Both the position numbers and the translations under genes were made by a program. The notes under the pieces were generated by a model. It was not told where the DNA came from, ran no database searches, and worked only from the letters and a program-made list of their open reading frames with translations. A stretch of DNA of 34,167 bases from Terfezia claveryi (Eukaryota; Ascomycota; Pezizomycetes; Pezizales; Pezizaceae): NCBI GenBank assembly GCA_015179025.1, contig WHUX01000384.1:1-34167 (forward strand). Direction: 5' to 3'. Shown in pieces: positions 11,346-22,607 of the stretch (position 1 is its first letter; each line of letters begins with the position of its first letter).

Positions 11346-12449
11346 GGAGAACTTTATTTCATTACTTATATAATTGATTATATACTTTTGTATTTTTTAT
11401 ATTACTACTATGTTATATAACTAAGCCTCTCGGTTAATGGACTAGTCTTCTACCATCTCCTATTGCTTTATAAGTATCTATAGCGTATGGAATTTACCAT
11501 GGGAAACTTTATAGAACTTGCTATAAAAACATACCATTATTATAGCTGCATAACTATTGTTTAGACTATATGACTCATTACTATGGCTATATGACTATTA
11601 TTTAGGCCATATGACTCATTACTATAGCTACATAACCTTTTTTATACAGTGTACTACCTTCTGGCATGCTACCCTTTATTGTATTTATTTCCTTAGTTAT
11701 TAGATCTTAGAGGAGTATAAATAGGCTACTAGATTCCCTCTAGAATCTACAAAAAATAAGAGAAATACAAAACATAGCAAGAAAACCTATATTTTGATTA
11801 GATCAAGATTATATAGCTTAGATAGTATAAATTACATAAGATAGAATACACTTATTAATTACTATTTCCTCTATAAATGTCCCAAATAGTAATTTCTCTA
11901 CCTTTCTAAGGTCTTATCTTAGTAGAACTGAATTACACAAACATCTATACCTATGGATATAGATTGTATAAACGGTATAAAATGAATACTATCTAGTACT
12001 ATTTATTACATTTTTTTAAACTTACTTACTTAATCTTTACTCTTAAATTTAAGGCCTGATCAACTTTCAGATTCTTTTATTACACTCATACAAGTATATA
12101 CAATTCAATACATATGTACATATATAAATTAATATTATTATTCAACTAGCTAGCCAACAAAAAAAATATCTAATAATGAGACATCCAACTTTTACTTATA
12201 TTATATCAATAAAAGACTCAGAAGCAAGCTTAACAGAGCTCAAACGGGCTATAGTATCCCACATTAAATAATCTCACCCTTGTTTATAATACTTTTCCCA
12301 ATAAGATCTACAAATTATCTTGCACTTCTAGTAACTGCTATTACATCTATATCTGTAGCACTAGTACACCATAGAAAATCTAGCCTTCTAGGTACCAGGA
12401 AAAATTAGTCTATACAACCAAGCATCACTATCCCAAGCCTCAAATCTCA
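11346..12449. other. AT-rich intergenic stretch, no gene seen
   Basis: Between the end of F homology and the first gag-like reading of E there is AT-rich sequence with stops in all frames. Apart from a short 41-bp repeat it shows no recognisable feature. It could include the 5' LTR of element E, but I found no second copy to define one. Confidence 0.5.
11540..11635. repeat. 41-bp tandem repeat, about 2.3 copies
   Basis: The block 'tgactcattactat' recurs at 11571 and 11612 (period 41), with flanking 'gctatatgactatt.tttaggcc' and 'gctgcataactattgtttagac' parts also aligned. It is a short decayed minisatellite without coding potential. Confidence 0.7.
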
Positions 12450-14640
12450 CTACCTCCACTGCAGCTATTTTCTACAAAAAAGAATTACCTCTATCAGAAT
12501 CTTTCTTAAGCCTAAACATCTCTACTAATACCTCTGTGCCCTTAACATCTCCCTCAATATACCAATCAGAAAATGTGATACTCTTGCTAGAAGAACTAGA
12601 ACTAGATTCTAGACTAATAGATAAAGAAAAACAAGGACCATAAGAAATATTAGAATCCTGACATCTAGCTTCACTAACTGAGTGAGCTACCAAGCCAATA
12701 GAACTATCAGTCGAACTGAGATCATAAAGATTATCAGCCACTATACTACCAGCATCATAAGATGCCAAAGAAGAAAAGTAACTCAATGATTGTATCATAT
12801 AACTAGCTGTATTTGGTTATAGACAGGTAATAATATCAAACATTAATGGCATCTAAACTTAGTAAAAAGACTAAGAGGTCGAGGCAGTTAACTATGTTAC
12901 CTAAAGATATTAGGAAATTAGTATAAGAAACTCTCAGAAAGACCAGATTTATACTTCTTTCTAGGAAAAGAGAAATAAATCTGCCTATGGATATAGAAAT
13001 AGGAGAACTAGGTAGAGTAGGAACTAAATTATATTTTTGTATGGTATTGCCTCTTATACTAGAAGAATTTTGAGATAGACATCTTTTAACAATTGACAAG
13101 ATTTTGAAATATACTTACTCAATAGGATATGCCTAACAGTATTATCTTGAAGATATTCGACTTTAAATAGAAGGTATAGTAAAATACTATTTATGGCTAA
13201 CACTATACCTATTTAAAGAAAAGGACATAGAAATGAACCTATTTTTAAGTAAGGAATTAAAGAAACCTGTAGTTACTTTTCTAAGGAAACTGAATTAGGT
13301 AATAAATAACTAGAAAGAAATAATAGTATTCATGATAAGCAGCATTCATCTAGAAGAATTAACACATACCGCAGAGGATTTTTTCAATCTTAGCAAAGAA
13401 CTTCTGGAAGTATTCCTGAAAACACTAAAAGATCAATCGAAAGGTAAAGGTTGAGTACCTGAGATACTAGAAAGGAGGACTGAGTTAGCCAAAGAACCAG
13501 ACAATAAAGACTAACTACTAGAAGATATAGAATAACCAGAAGATAATGATGATCTAGATACAAGACTAGACTAACAAAAGTAGAAAACATAAGGAGGAGG
13601 ATAGGACCCTGATGATAGCAAAGATAATAGCTCAGACTCTGATAAGGTATCATTAGTTGGAAGTTAAACTTTAAAAAGAAAACTCAAATATGGAAAATTG
13701 GTTGAATACCAGCAATAGGAACCTATAATGGGAATAGTTACAATGGGTAACTATAAAGCAACTAATATTTTAAAAGAAATAATAATTGATCTACTAGAAA
13801 AAATAAAATAAGAAAACAAAAAATAGCAAGACTCACAATATTTTGACTCTTGAGCTACAGCAATGCAATATTGGTTGGTTATCAAAGAAATAGATTTGGA
13901 AGGTACTGTAGCTTTTGAAATTGTTGAATTCAGAATGGAAGGAGTATGCTCACTACTTATAATCAATTATTTCAAGAGAAAGGAAAGAATGCGATATTCT
14001 TTAGATTCATACTAGTGCTAGGGGATTTTCTAATACACTCCACTAGTAAGGACATTTTGTGGAAATGATGGGAGAGAGCTATACTATACAAGGATGGACG
14101 TTACATGGGAATTAAACAGTTTGCCACCTAGCTTACTAAAATATAAATTAAATTAATTGATAAAGATAGTAAATAATCAATATTATAGGAAGTAAAAAAA
14201 AGAAAGTTACTTAATTACCTGCCACTATATATGTCAGCTATATTAATTCCTTTAATTAAAGAAGAATGGTCATATAATTAGCTTGTGTATCAAGTAGAGT
14301 TATATGAAGCTTCAGAGAAAGATATTGCTCTACTACCCATACTAAATACATTCTGATTACAATACCCTCAAAATGAAAATCAGAGTCATAGTCCACATAG
14401 AGACTAGAATTAATGACAAAAAATAGGATTAAATTCCAGTAGTAATCCTAGCATCAAACCTAATATAGAAAAATAGAAGGACTTAGATTGGAACACTATT
14501 ATAAAAAAATTAGATTAGAAGATGAAGATACAATTAATTAAAGATAAGAAATGTCTATAATATTGGAACCCTGGCCACTCCTATGAGGAATATAGAAAAC
14601 AACAATATAAGATACCCATACATATACCTGCATAAGATTT
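12450..14640 (+). pseudogene. Element E gag relic with mutated zinc knuckle
   Basis: The plus strand can be read as a long, stop-riddled Gag-like protein. The clearest mark is at 14552-14593, where a C-X2-C-X4-H-X4-C zinc knuckle has its second and third Cys changed to Tyr (TAT codons), with a TAA inside it. The surrounding residues (Trp-Asn-Pro-Gly-His) fit a retroviral-type knuckle. Upstream sequence is too decayed for a definite start. Open frames on the opposite strand (for example 12472-12798) are antisense shadows. The 5' limit is approximate. Confidence 0.6.
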
Positions 14641-14699
14641 AGCTATATTGATATCTACCAAGAAGAAAAACAACAAAGATAAAATTAAGAAACAACTCT

Positions 14700-17060
14700 T
14701 ATCATGATAGGTACTATATTTTAGCAAGGTATTTATTAAAGCTAATAAATACTCTACATAAGCTTTAATTGATCTCCAAACAAGGGGAGGAGACTTAATT
14801 AATTCTCAATTTGTATACTTATACAAAATACTGACTAGAAGTATTAAAAAGAAATTATTATGTAGAGCAATTAAATACTCTAAAAGGATAATAGGCAAAG
14901 CTTATACTATCAAACTAGATTGGATAGGTTTTATAGAAGAACGAATGTTCTAAGTAGCTTATTTCACTAGATAGGACATGATACTAGAAGAACCCACTCT
15001 CAGCAAACTGTAAGCAATAATTCCTACCCATTAGGAACTAGTCACTATCCAACCGCAAAATATTCCTCAATTCCGACTAAGTATATGGAAGGGATTTAGA
15101 ACCATAACAAATAGTATAAGATCAGTATATATATAGGTTAGCTATGAATCAGTTATAGATTATAGTGAACTGAATAATTAGGAGAATATTAGTGATGTAG
15201 AAGATATTAAATCAGAAAAAAAACTTATGATAGCTGTTTCTATACTACAGAAATATTTTAACCCTATAATGGAGTTTCACTTATTATTCCTCAAGACAAT
15301 TCTATAGGAATTGCTACTACTAAGAAAGATTAATTACATTATCAAACCAAAAGCTGGAGCTACTTAGATACCAAAATGGTGACCTTCAGGACATCGATTT
15401 AGATAACAAATCTATGACAAATTAGTTGAAAAAGAAGCATCAAGTTATATATATAGAGTAGAAAATAATGCAAATGCTGTAGTTATATTCACTATCCCTA
15501 AATGAGATAAACCGAAAGAAGCCAGATATATTAATGACTATTGAGACTGCAATTTAGCTGTCAAACTGGACCATACCCTATTACCAGATATGAAGGAAGC
15601 AATTGAACTAGTAGCAGAGAATCCTATTTGGACTAAGCTCAACTTAGCCAATAGATTTTTTAATATTAGAAATAATAAAGAATCTAAGCAATACTCTACC
15701 TTTTTATATCATATGGGATATTTTAGAAGTAGAGTTATATAACAAGAAGATTATAATGCACCAGCTACTATAGTTTGTATTATGCATGAAACTTTTAAGG
15801 ACATGGTCTATAAAAATTTAATCATCTATATTAATAATATTATTATATTTTCTAAAACATATGAAAAATATATAAAATGACTAGAAAAGATAAATCAATA
15901 TCTATAGGATAAAACATTCTATTATAAAGAAAGCAAATGCTAGTTTTTTACTCTAAGATTGGAAATCTTAAGACATGTTTTGACATTGGATAGCTTACAT
16001 ATAGTCTCAAAAAAGAGGACTACTATATTAATATTTTTAACTTCTTTACAATAAAAGAATCTTAGAGGATTCCTTAGAATTGTTAATTATTTTAGCAGAT
16101 TTATTTATAACTTGGAATTGTATATAAGTACTCTATCAGAACTGTAAGGAAAAATAAAGAAGTGGGAATAGACAGATACTCATAATGCAGTGTTTGAAAA
16201 ACTTAAGGAACTTATAAATTCCCTACATATTTTAAAACCCTGGAATAATAAATCTACTGAACCTAAATATTTAGTCTATAATACTAGTGATGTAGGACTA
16301 GGATCATGGATAGGTTAAGGACTATTGATAAATATCAGACCATCATACTTCTACTCTAGAAAATTTAATCTAGCTCAACTTAATTATCCTACTTTTCAAA
16401 AAGTATTATTGGGAATTATTAACTCATTAATATATTTTGAAGCATAATTGAGTGGTTACAAGTTTACTATCCTAACCAACCATAAACTACTAGTAACCTT
16501 CCATACTCTAATATCTACAAGTTAGAAATTAATGTGATGGCAAGATTATCTAATAAAATTTGATATAGATATACAGCATATAATAGGAAAAGAAAATTTG
16601 ATAGCAGATGCTCTACCAAGAAAGCATAAATACTTGGACACTCCTACTACTGAGAACAATTATATTTCTAATAGCATCAATCCTCCTAACTATACCTACA
16701 ACTGCAATGTCTCTACTAATACTTTAAGAACTTTCTACGTACTAGAAATCTCTACTCAAAACAACATGGTTTTTTGTAGAGCTATTAATTTCAAGCATAT
16801 GGACTATGACTTCAACAAATATTATAGAAGAGCTAAAGAACTTGGACATAATATCTTCTGTTCATACTTGGAGGCCATCTAGAATAAAGACAGTAAATAT
16901 AACATAATGAAGGAAGAAGAGTTCTTAGATGATGAGACTCTATCTACTATACTAGAAGAAGTTTTCAGTGGGTATAATCATGTACCTAATATAAACAAGA
17001 ATAAATCTTTAACAGTTCTTGGACTAAGATAAAAGCCTCTCTCTTCTGAAAAGACTTAAC
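14700..17060 (+). pseudogene. Element E pol relic (protease-like, RT, RNase H), family 4
   Basis: A protease-like segment lies near 14762-14815 (Ala-Leu-Ile-Asp followed by Gly-Gly-Asp-Leu-Ile-Asn), without the usual D-S/T-G triad. RT spans about 15340-16110; its catalytic box is Tyr-Ile-Asn-Asn at 15827-15838, both Asp having become Asn. RNase H spans about 16250-16620, with a Y-N-T-S-D-V-G-L-G block, the L-N-Y-P-T-F segment, T-N-H-K and an I-A-D-A-L-P-R ending. The stretch 16598-16882 is still open. No HHCC or DDE integrase signature is seen before 17400, so the element is either naturally short or cut by the insertion of C. Sequence style differs from families 1 to 3. Confidence 0.8.
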
Positions 17061-17124
17061 AAAATACCTTCGTTCTCGAAAAAGTAAAAGAAATTGCTGT
17101 TGACCTACATCAGGAAAGATTTTT

Positions 17125-17400
17125 TTTCACCCTAATGCCCCTCAGGGCCTTATGATACACTTTCAAGACCTCTCAGACGCCAGCTTGCTGCATGTGCTCC
17201 AACGTTTGTTGTCTGGCATGGATGCACCCCAACGCTTCTATCACTTAAGATTTTCTATATCCCAATACCCCTCTGGGCCTCCTGATGCATTCTACTGACC
17301 CCTCCGATGCCCAGTCGTTGCTGGTACTATGATGCCTATCTTCTGGTATGAGGTGCTATAAGTTTAAGGACTCCGCCTGAATGTCTACCTTCTGCAATAC
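17125..17400 (+). repeat. Imperfect tandem duplication of about 131 bp, higher GC
   Basis: The block from 17130 (CCCTAATGCCCCTCAGGGCCT) recurs at 17261 (CCCAATACCCCTCTGGGCCT), and similarity extends for about 100 bp. It is clearly richer in GC than the DNA to its left. One frame of the first copy is open from about 17110 to 17300, with a weak amphipathic look, and part of that pattern repeats in the second copy in another frame. It may be a host or transposon coding relic; I do not recognise it. It abuts the LTR of element C. Confidence 0.6.
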
Positions 17401-17462
17401 TGTAACGAGGGCTCTAGAGGACAAGGCGACCAAGGGGTACACTGGGGAAGTGGCAAGGGGCA

Positions 17463-17538
17463 ATCGCACACGTAGGAGCGCTACGTGTGTGATCTGGGGA
17501 AAGGCTAGGGTAAGACACACGTAGGAACGCTACGTGTG
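17463..17538. repeat. Two hairpin-forming inverted repeats in the C LTR
   Basis: The first has 13-nt arms ATCGCACACGTAG (17463-17475) and CTACGTGTGTGAT (17481-17493), pairing at 12 of 13 positions around a 5-nt loop. The second has arms CACACGTAG (17516-17524) and CTACGTGTG (17530-17538). The same arms occur in the LTR of the unrelated element D at 27736-27767. Confidence 0.85.
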
Positions 17539-17883
17539 TGACCAGGGGAAGACTGGGACGGGGGACAAGGGCAAGAGGCAAGAGGTAAGAGACAAGAGAG
17601 GCAGTGGGCAAGGGATACGAGACACACGGAGGCAGTTGCCGTGTGTGTCAAGGGAGGCAGCTGTACTGCAGAGTTGTTTGTTCGAGACAAGGATGTGCAC
17701 AAGGGAGGTGCACAAGCGCTGGGGGAAGCAAGGTCTTGTATTGGGTATACAAGACGTTGGATAGGGATCCAACGAGAGGGCGGAGAAAGGAAGATATATA
17801 TACATGATTCCAGGCCAAGGCCGTGGAAGGAATAAGCTTTCCGAGATTCCCATCTCGGAAGCTAAGATAACAATCACCCATCG

Positions 17884-17959
17884 ACGACACCCGAACAAGC
17901 CTGTTCGAGTATCAAAATAGCACGACACCCGAACAAGCCTATTCGAGTGTCAAATTAAG
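17884..17959. repeat. 38-bp tandem duplication in the C LTR
   Basis: Two adjacent copies of a unit starting ACGACACCCGAACAAGCC are offset by 38 bp. Each holds a short inverted repeat (CGAACA..TGTTCG in the first copy; the second has one mismatch). Confidence 0.85.
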
Positions 17960-17980
17960 ACTAAGGACACGGTTGTGACA

Positions 17981-17995
17981 CTATCCCCCCTTTAG
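17981..17995 (-). other. Polypurine tract of element C
   Basis: Read on the minus strand, the sequence CCTAAAGGGGGGATAG lies directly before the TGTCACAACC start of the 3' LTR. This is the canonical position of the plus-strand primer. Confidence 0.85.
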
Positions 17996-19578
17996 GCTGG
18001 AGCTCCAGCGACGGGGGCCTGGGCACAACAACCAGTGAATAACACAGAAAACAACAAGTGTGATAATGAGGACCCCAACCCCAACTCCAAATAACAACAA
18101 GAACATAAACAACAACAAGAATGCAAAGTCACACTGGGCGAGGCTTCCTGGAGTATCGCTGGTGGAACAGGGTAACCAAATCCTGCGCATTCTCCAAGTC
18201 CTCTGCAGGTTGCCAAGTAGCCTCCTCGTCCCCTAACCACTTGACCTTATACTGAACTCGTCCATAGTGTTTCCTTGAGTCCAGTACCTCCTCAACCTCC
18301 TACTCCTCTTCACCTGCAATCACCACTGGAGGAGGTGGGGGGTGCTTTTGCCCGGAAAGGGGATCGTCGGCAGCTGGCTCGATCTCCGACACATGAACGA
18401 CCGGATGGCGCTTGATATCCTTGGGAAATCTCAGCCGGTAAGTATGAGTGCCCACAGCTGCTAACACCTCATAGGGGCCTAGGAACTTGTGATCCAGCTT
18501 ACGAGAGGGTCGTTCTGTCCGGAAGTGTCTGCTAGAGAGCCATACCTGGTATCCTGGTTGGTATTTGGGGGCCGGTAACCTAGACCTGTTGGCGTATTCT
18601 GCTTGCCTGACCTGAGCATAACCCAACTCAGTCTTCAGGGTAGAGTGGAGTTCAGAAATCTGCGTGGTGAACTCCTTGGCTGGGGTATTCTCCCTGGCCT
18701 TGCACAGAGGTGCTAGAGAGTCTATGAACCAAGGGTGCCAGCCATAATTGGCCAGGAATGGGGACGTTTTCAGTGACTCGGAGAACTGGTTGTTGGCAGC
18801 AAATTCGCAGGTTGCTAGCAATGAAACCCAGTTGTTCTGCTGGTAGCTGACGAAGGCCCGCAGATACTGTTCCATAATCGCATTCATCCTTTCCGAACAA
18901 ACGAACTTTGATCCCCAGAAGTTCGCAGAAGGCTTGCCAGAATTCTGAGGTAAACTGAAGGCCACGGTCGAACACGATCGATTCAGGGAGGCCATGATAT
19001 CGGAATACATTATTGAGGTAGAGGTTTGCTAACTCCGGAGCGGAGCAGGTATCCCGGCAAGGTATAACATGCCTCATCTTCGTCAATCGATCCACCACCA
19101 TCAGGATGGTATTGAATCCCGAGTCCTTCGGCAACCCAGTTACAAAGTCCATAGTCAGGTGTTGCTAGAGCCGATCCGGGATCTCCAGGGGCTTTAAGGT
19201 TCCGTAGGGGGCATGACGAGTGGGTTTTGCATGCTTGCAGATATGGCAGTTCCATATGTACTGTTCTACCTCCTTTCGCTGGTCGATCCATGTGTATTGT
19301 CTAGCTAGTAGTTCTAATGTCTTAGCCACTCCAGGGTGACCTGCAGCCAGGGTTTCATGGTGTTCCTTGATCAGCTGTATCTGTAGCTCCCCTTCAGGTA
19401 TATAGAGCCGATCTAGGTGGTATAGGAGGCCGTCCTGAGTGGTGCACTCGGCTAGGGAAATCTTGGTATGACGGCGTCCAGACTCCACTGCGGTAATTAT
19501 ATCCTTAACCAGGTCGTCCTCCGTATATGCCCGTCATATCTGCAGAAGGAGATCTGCTCCGGGGTTCGCTTCACCTTT

Positions 19579-19655
19579 AGCATCAGTATCAACATCAGCA
19601 TCAGCATCAGCATCAGTATCAGCATCAGCATCAACATCAGCATCAGCATCAGCAT
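19579..19655 (-). repeat. Asp-Ala coding microsatellite in element C pol
   Basis: A hexanucleotide-type (GATGCT)n array on the minus strand encodes about 13 Xaa-Asp pairs (mostly Ala-Asp, some Val-Asp and Thr-Asp). It lies between RNase H and the zinc-binding N-terminus of integrase. It is in frame and uninterrupted. The corresponding tract in relic F (about 8965-9015) marks the broken end of that fragment. Confidence 0.9.
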
Positions 19656-21721
19656 GGCTATTGGCCGCCAGGTCGAGATTTTCAGGTTTCAGTACCACCT
19701 GATTTTGGTACTTCAGCCTTTTATCCCCCCCTTTAGGGAGATCCCCTGATCTCCTGGTCAGTGCATCCGGCTTACCCCCAGCTTTTCCAGGCCGATACTT
19801 GATCTTGAAGTTGAATCGAGATAAGAACTCTGACCACCTAGCCTGCCATCAGTTCAGCAGCTTAGTGGTGGTGAAGTACTCAAGATTCTTATGATCAGAT
19901 AGCACCTCGATGATCCCCTTGGCTGACTCCAGGTGAGGCCTCCATTCCTCAAAAGCTCAGACAATGGCCATTAATTCCTTATCATAGATCTCGTAATTAC
20001 ACTCCGCCGGGGAGTGCTTTTTGGAGAAATAGGCCACCGGGTAGAGGACTCCATTGACATACTAGGACAGGATTCCAGTGGAGACATAGTCGGAGGCATC
20101 CATTTCCACAATACACTCGCTATCGGGATCAAAGTGAGCTAGTATGGGTGCTGAGTAGAAGGCTTCCTTGAGGTTCTGGAAGGCGGATTGGGCTTCTGGA
20201 CTCCAGTGGAATCGCCGGTCCTTTTTGGTCAGGGCTGTGAGGGGGGCCACGATCTTGGAATATCCTAGAATGAACCGTCGGTAAAAGTTGGCGAATCCCA
20301 GGAAGGCTTGCACATCCTTGAGATTTGCTGGGATTTCCCATTCCTGAACGGCGGTGACCTTGGCAGGGTCCATTCTAATACCTTCCGTGGTGATGATCAA
20401 CCCTAGATACTTGACCTCCTACACATGGAATTCACATTCCTCAGGCTTGAGGTACAACCCAGCTTGCTCCAGCTTCTCTAGCACCTGCCTCACATAAATT
20501 TTGTGTTCCGCTAGGGAGTCTGAGTATATAAGGATATCGTCCAGGTAAGCTGTGCAGAACACATCGAGGAGGTCCCGCAAGGTGTCATTGATGAAGTCCT
20601 GGAAGGAGGCAGGGGCATTGGTTAGGCCAAAGGGCATCACATTATACTCAAAATGGCCATATCGTGTTTGGAAGGCAGTTTTCCACTCCTCCCCCTTGAC
20701 GATCCATACTAGGTTGTAAGCCCCTCTTAAATCCAGTTTGGTAAACTATTTGGCCTTGGAGAGCTTGGCTAATGTCTCCTGGATTAGGGGTAGGGGGTAC
20801 CTGTTTTTGACCGTTATCTCGTTTAGGCCCCGGTAATCGACACACAACCGGAGAGCGCCGTCCGATTTCTTCACGAAAAGCACTGGGGCACCCGCTGGTG
20901 AAGAGCTATGGCGAATGAAGCTCTTGTTGAGGTTTTCCTGCAAGTATTTCTTCAGGGCCTCCAGCTCTACCCGGGACATTCTGTAGAGGGGCCCATAGGG
21001 GGGGTCTTGCCCTCTACCAGTGGAATTGTGTGGTCATATAGTCGGTAGGGCGCCAGCTTCTCTGCGGCTTTTTCCGAGAACAGATTAATAAACTCGTGGT
21101 ATTCATCCAGGACCATGGCCTTCCACTCCTCCTTAAGTAGCATCTTGTTGATTTCCAGGTTCACCTCATGTATGGACAGGGCATGAGCCTTCAGCTTGTG
21201 CCTCCTGGTGAGGTAAACGAAAGCCTCTACCCCAATGAAGCTAACATTCAGAGGTTTTTGGGGACTCGGGGGCAGAGGGGAAACTGGGGAATTGGCATCG
21301 AGGTGCGCAAGCAGGTGTACCACCTGGGTTGGGTAGATTACCGGGGGTGGCAAGGCACACAGCCCAGTAATCGTGGCCTTCGGATTCCCGCAGTGATTTT
21401 TGCAAAACTGGCTGTTGAACTGCAGGGTATAAGAGCCGAAGCTGACTGATACATCGTACATTCTTAGCCACGGGATTCCGAGCACAATCGTATATTTGAG
21501 CTTAGTCACAAATATCGGGAGAGCTTCGGAGTGATCCCCGACTAGGGCAGGCACACACGCGATATCGGTGATATCCCTGGAGGAGATGGGTCGACCGTTG
21601 ATGAGATCCAGAACATGGGGGGTTTTTAGCTTTGACGTGGGTATGGAGAATTTACTGACAAAGGCCTAGTCAACGAATGCAATTCCTGAAGCTCTGCAAT
21701 CTATAAGGGCTGACGTGGTGA

Positions 21722-21726
21722 TGGTT
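21722..21726. other. Left target-site duplication of element D
   Basis: The 5 bp tggtt before the LTR matches ttgtt (28506-28510) after the other LTR at four of five positions. Treating it as a 5-bp duplication makes the C pol frame continuous, which supports the assignment. Confidence 0.75.
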
Positions 21727-22607
21727 TGTTATGGACGGAGGTTGGAAGGTAATTCCCGCGTCGAAGCGGTAAACAATGACTTATTCTGGTTCGGGGTATC
21801 ACCTGTGATCACAGGTGATGGACGCGAGTGTCGAGGTATCGCACACGTGGGGAACTCTATGTGTGTGATCAGGTGTCTAGGGACTTCGGGCGAAACCAAA
21901 GTCGAGCGAGGTATCGAGGTCAAGGTCGAGAAGGCGAGGTAGTCTGAGCTACTCTCAAGAACAGTGGTGCAGATATATTCGTATAACAACTAGGTACAGG
22001 AAGGTAGACAAGTTGTTGCGTGGGGAAGAAAGAAACAGAATACAGACGGCAAGAACAGGCTTCTTTTATAGAGATCCTGTCTTTATCTCGAACAACACCT
22101 TTTTGGCTAACACAACGGTCTAGACAAAGTATAACGGAAGATGAATACGCAAGCCAGCTCATGGATACACGGATCCTGTGAGATCGTCGAGAATGAGGCG
22201 TCTGGTAATAACGGATAACGCTGGTGCGAACAGAAGACCTGAAGAATTGTACATAAGCGAAGGTGAAATTTCTGATAAGCTAAAGAAAGAGTTTTGAGCG
22301 AGAGCAGGTTGTTCCCAATCTGAGAGTCGTGCCAGTTTTGGTTCGACTCTCAAATAAGGTTTGGGTCAAAATAGGGTTCGAGGGTTTTCCATGGTATTTC
22401 CTAGTTTGAGAGTCGTGCCAGTTTTGGTTCGACTCTCAAGTGTCAAATCCATAAGCAAGCGACTAGGACTTCAGGGATGCGGTCGGATGTCGGCTAGCCA
22501 GGAGAGGCAGGGTCGAGAACATAGTCACATGATATACTTTGGCAAGTGCGTGGGTTGCCGGCGATATCGATCGGGGTCAGGATAGTGATTCGAGAGGGTT
22601 CGTAACA
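21727..22607 (-). repeat. 3' LTR of element D (881 bp)
   Basis: It starts TGTTATGGACGG and ends GGGTTCGTAACA in plus-strand order. It includes the perfect 18-bp palindrome CACCTGTGATCACAGGTG (21800-21817), a decayed copy of the CACACGTAG hairpin (about 21838-21870), and two copies of a 30-bp hairpin with arms GAGAGTCG / CGACTCTC (22322-22351 and 22408-22437). Confidence 0.95.
22322..22437. repeat. Repeated 30-bp hairpin in the D LTR
   Basis: Arms GAGAGTCG and CGACTCTC enclose a 14-nt loop. The whole 30-mer occurs twice, identical, 86 bp apart. The matching pair in the other LTR (near 28220 and 28306) carries single transitions in the arms. Confidence 0.85.

Larger units (their letters stand above)
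17401..17980 (-). repeat. 3' LTR of element C (580 bp)
   Basis: In plus-strand order it runs from TGTAACGAGG to TTGTGACA, giving TG...CA ends. Its first 153 bp match 29821-29973. It is unusually rich in inverted repeats: two hairpins with arms CACACGTAG / CTACGTGTG (17467-17489 and 17516-17538), a third with arms CACACGG / CCGTGTG (about 17621-17649), and a 38-bp tandem duplication (17884-17959) carrying the palindrome-like CGAACAAGCCTGTTCG. Several open frames overlap here by chance and show no protein-family signal. Confidence 0.93.
18129..21726 (-). pseudogene. Element C pol, distal part: protease to chromodomain
   Basis: Protease starts at the D insertion with Ala-Leu-Ile-Asp-Cys-Arg-Ala-Ser, so Gly of the usual D-S/C-G box is Arg. 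The frame runs to 20967, where one base appears missing from a C run (G run at 20998-21004). RT continues at about 20990-20400 with intact YLDD (Asp codons 20536-20541). RNase H is at about 20130-19700, then comes an Asp-Ala tract. Integrase has intact first and second catalytic Asp (19147-19149 and 18967-18969). About 32 nt containing HPQTDG is missing before the Glu codon at 18891-18893, which shifts the frame. A recognisable chromodomain (EVEEVLDSR ... KVKWLG ... ATWQP) ends at the TGA at 18129-18131. In-frame stops include 21666, 20746, 20419, 20062, 19165 and 18300. Confidence 0.92.

Noticed and set aside
12472..12798. 108-residue minus-strand Ser-rich open frame
   Set aside because: Antisense to the plus-strand gag relic of E. 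C-to-T decay creates stops on the sense strand but leaves some antisense frames open.
17530..17928. 132-residue open frame on the minus strand, and several plus-strand frames over 17534-17835
   Set aside because: They lie wholly inside the C LTR, overlap each other in several frames and have no domain signal. GC-rich hairpin DNA explains the lack of stops.
19010..19291. 93-residue minus-strand open frame
   Set aside because: Shadow of the C integrase zinc-binding and catalytic region read in another frame.
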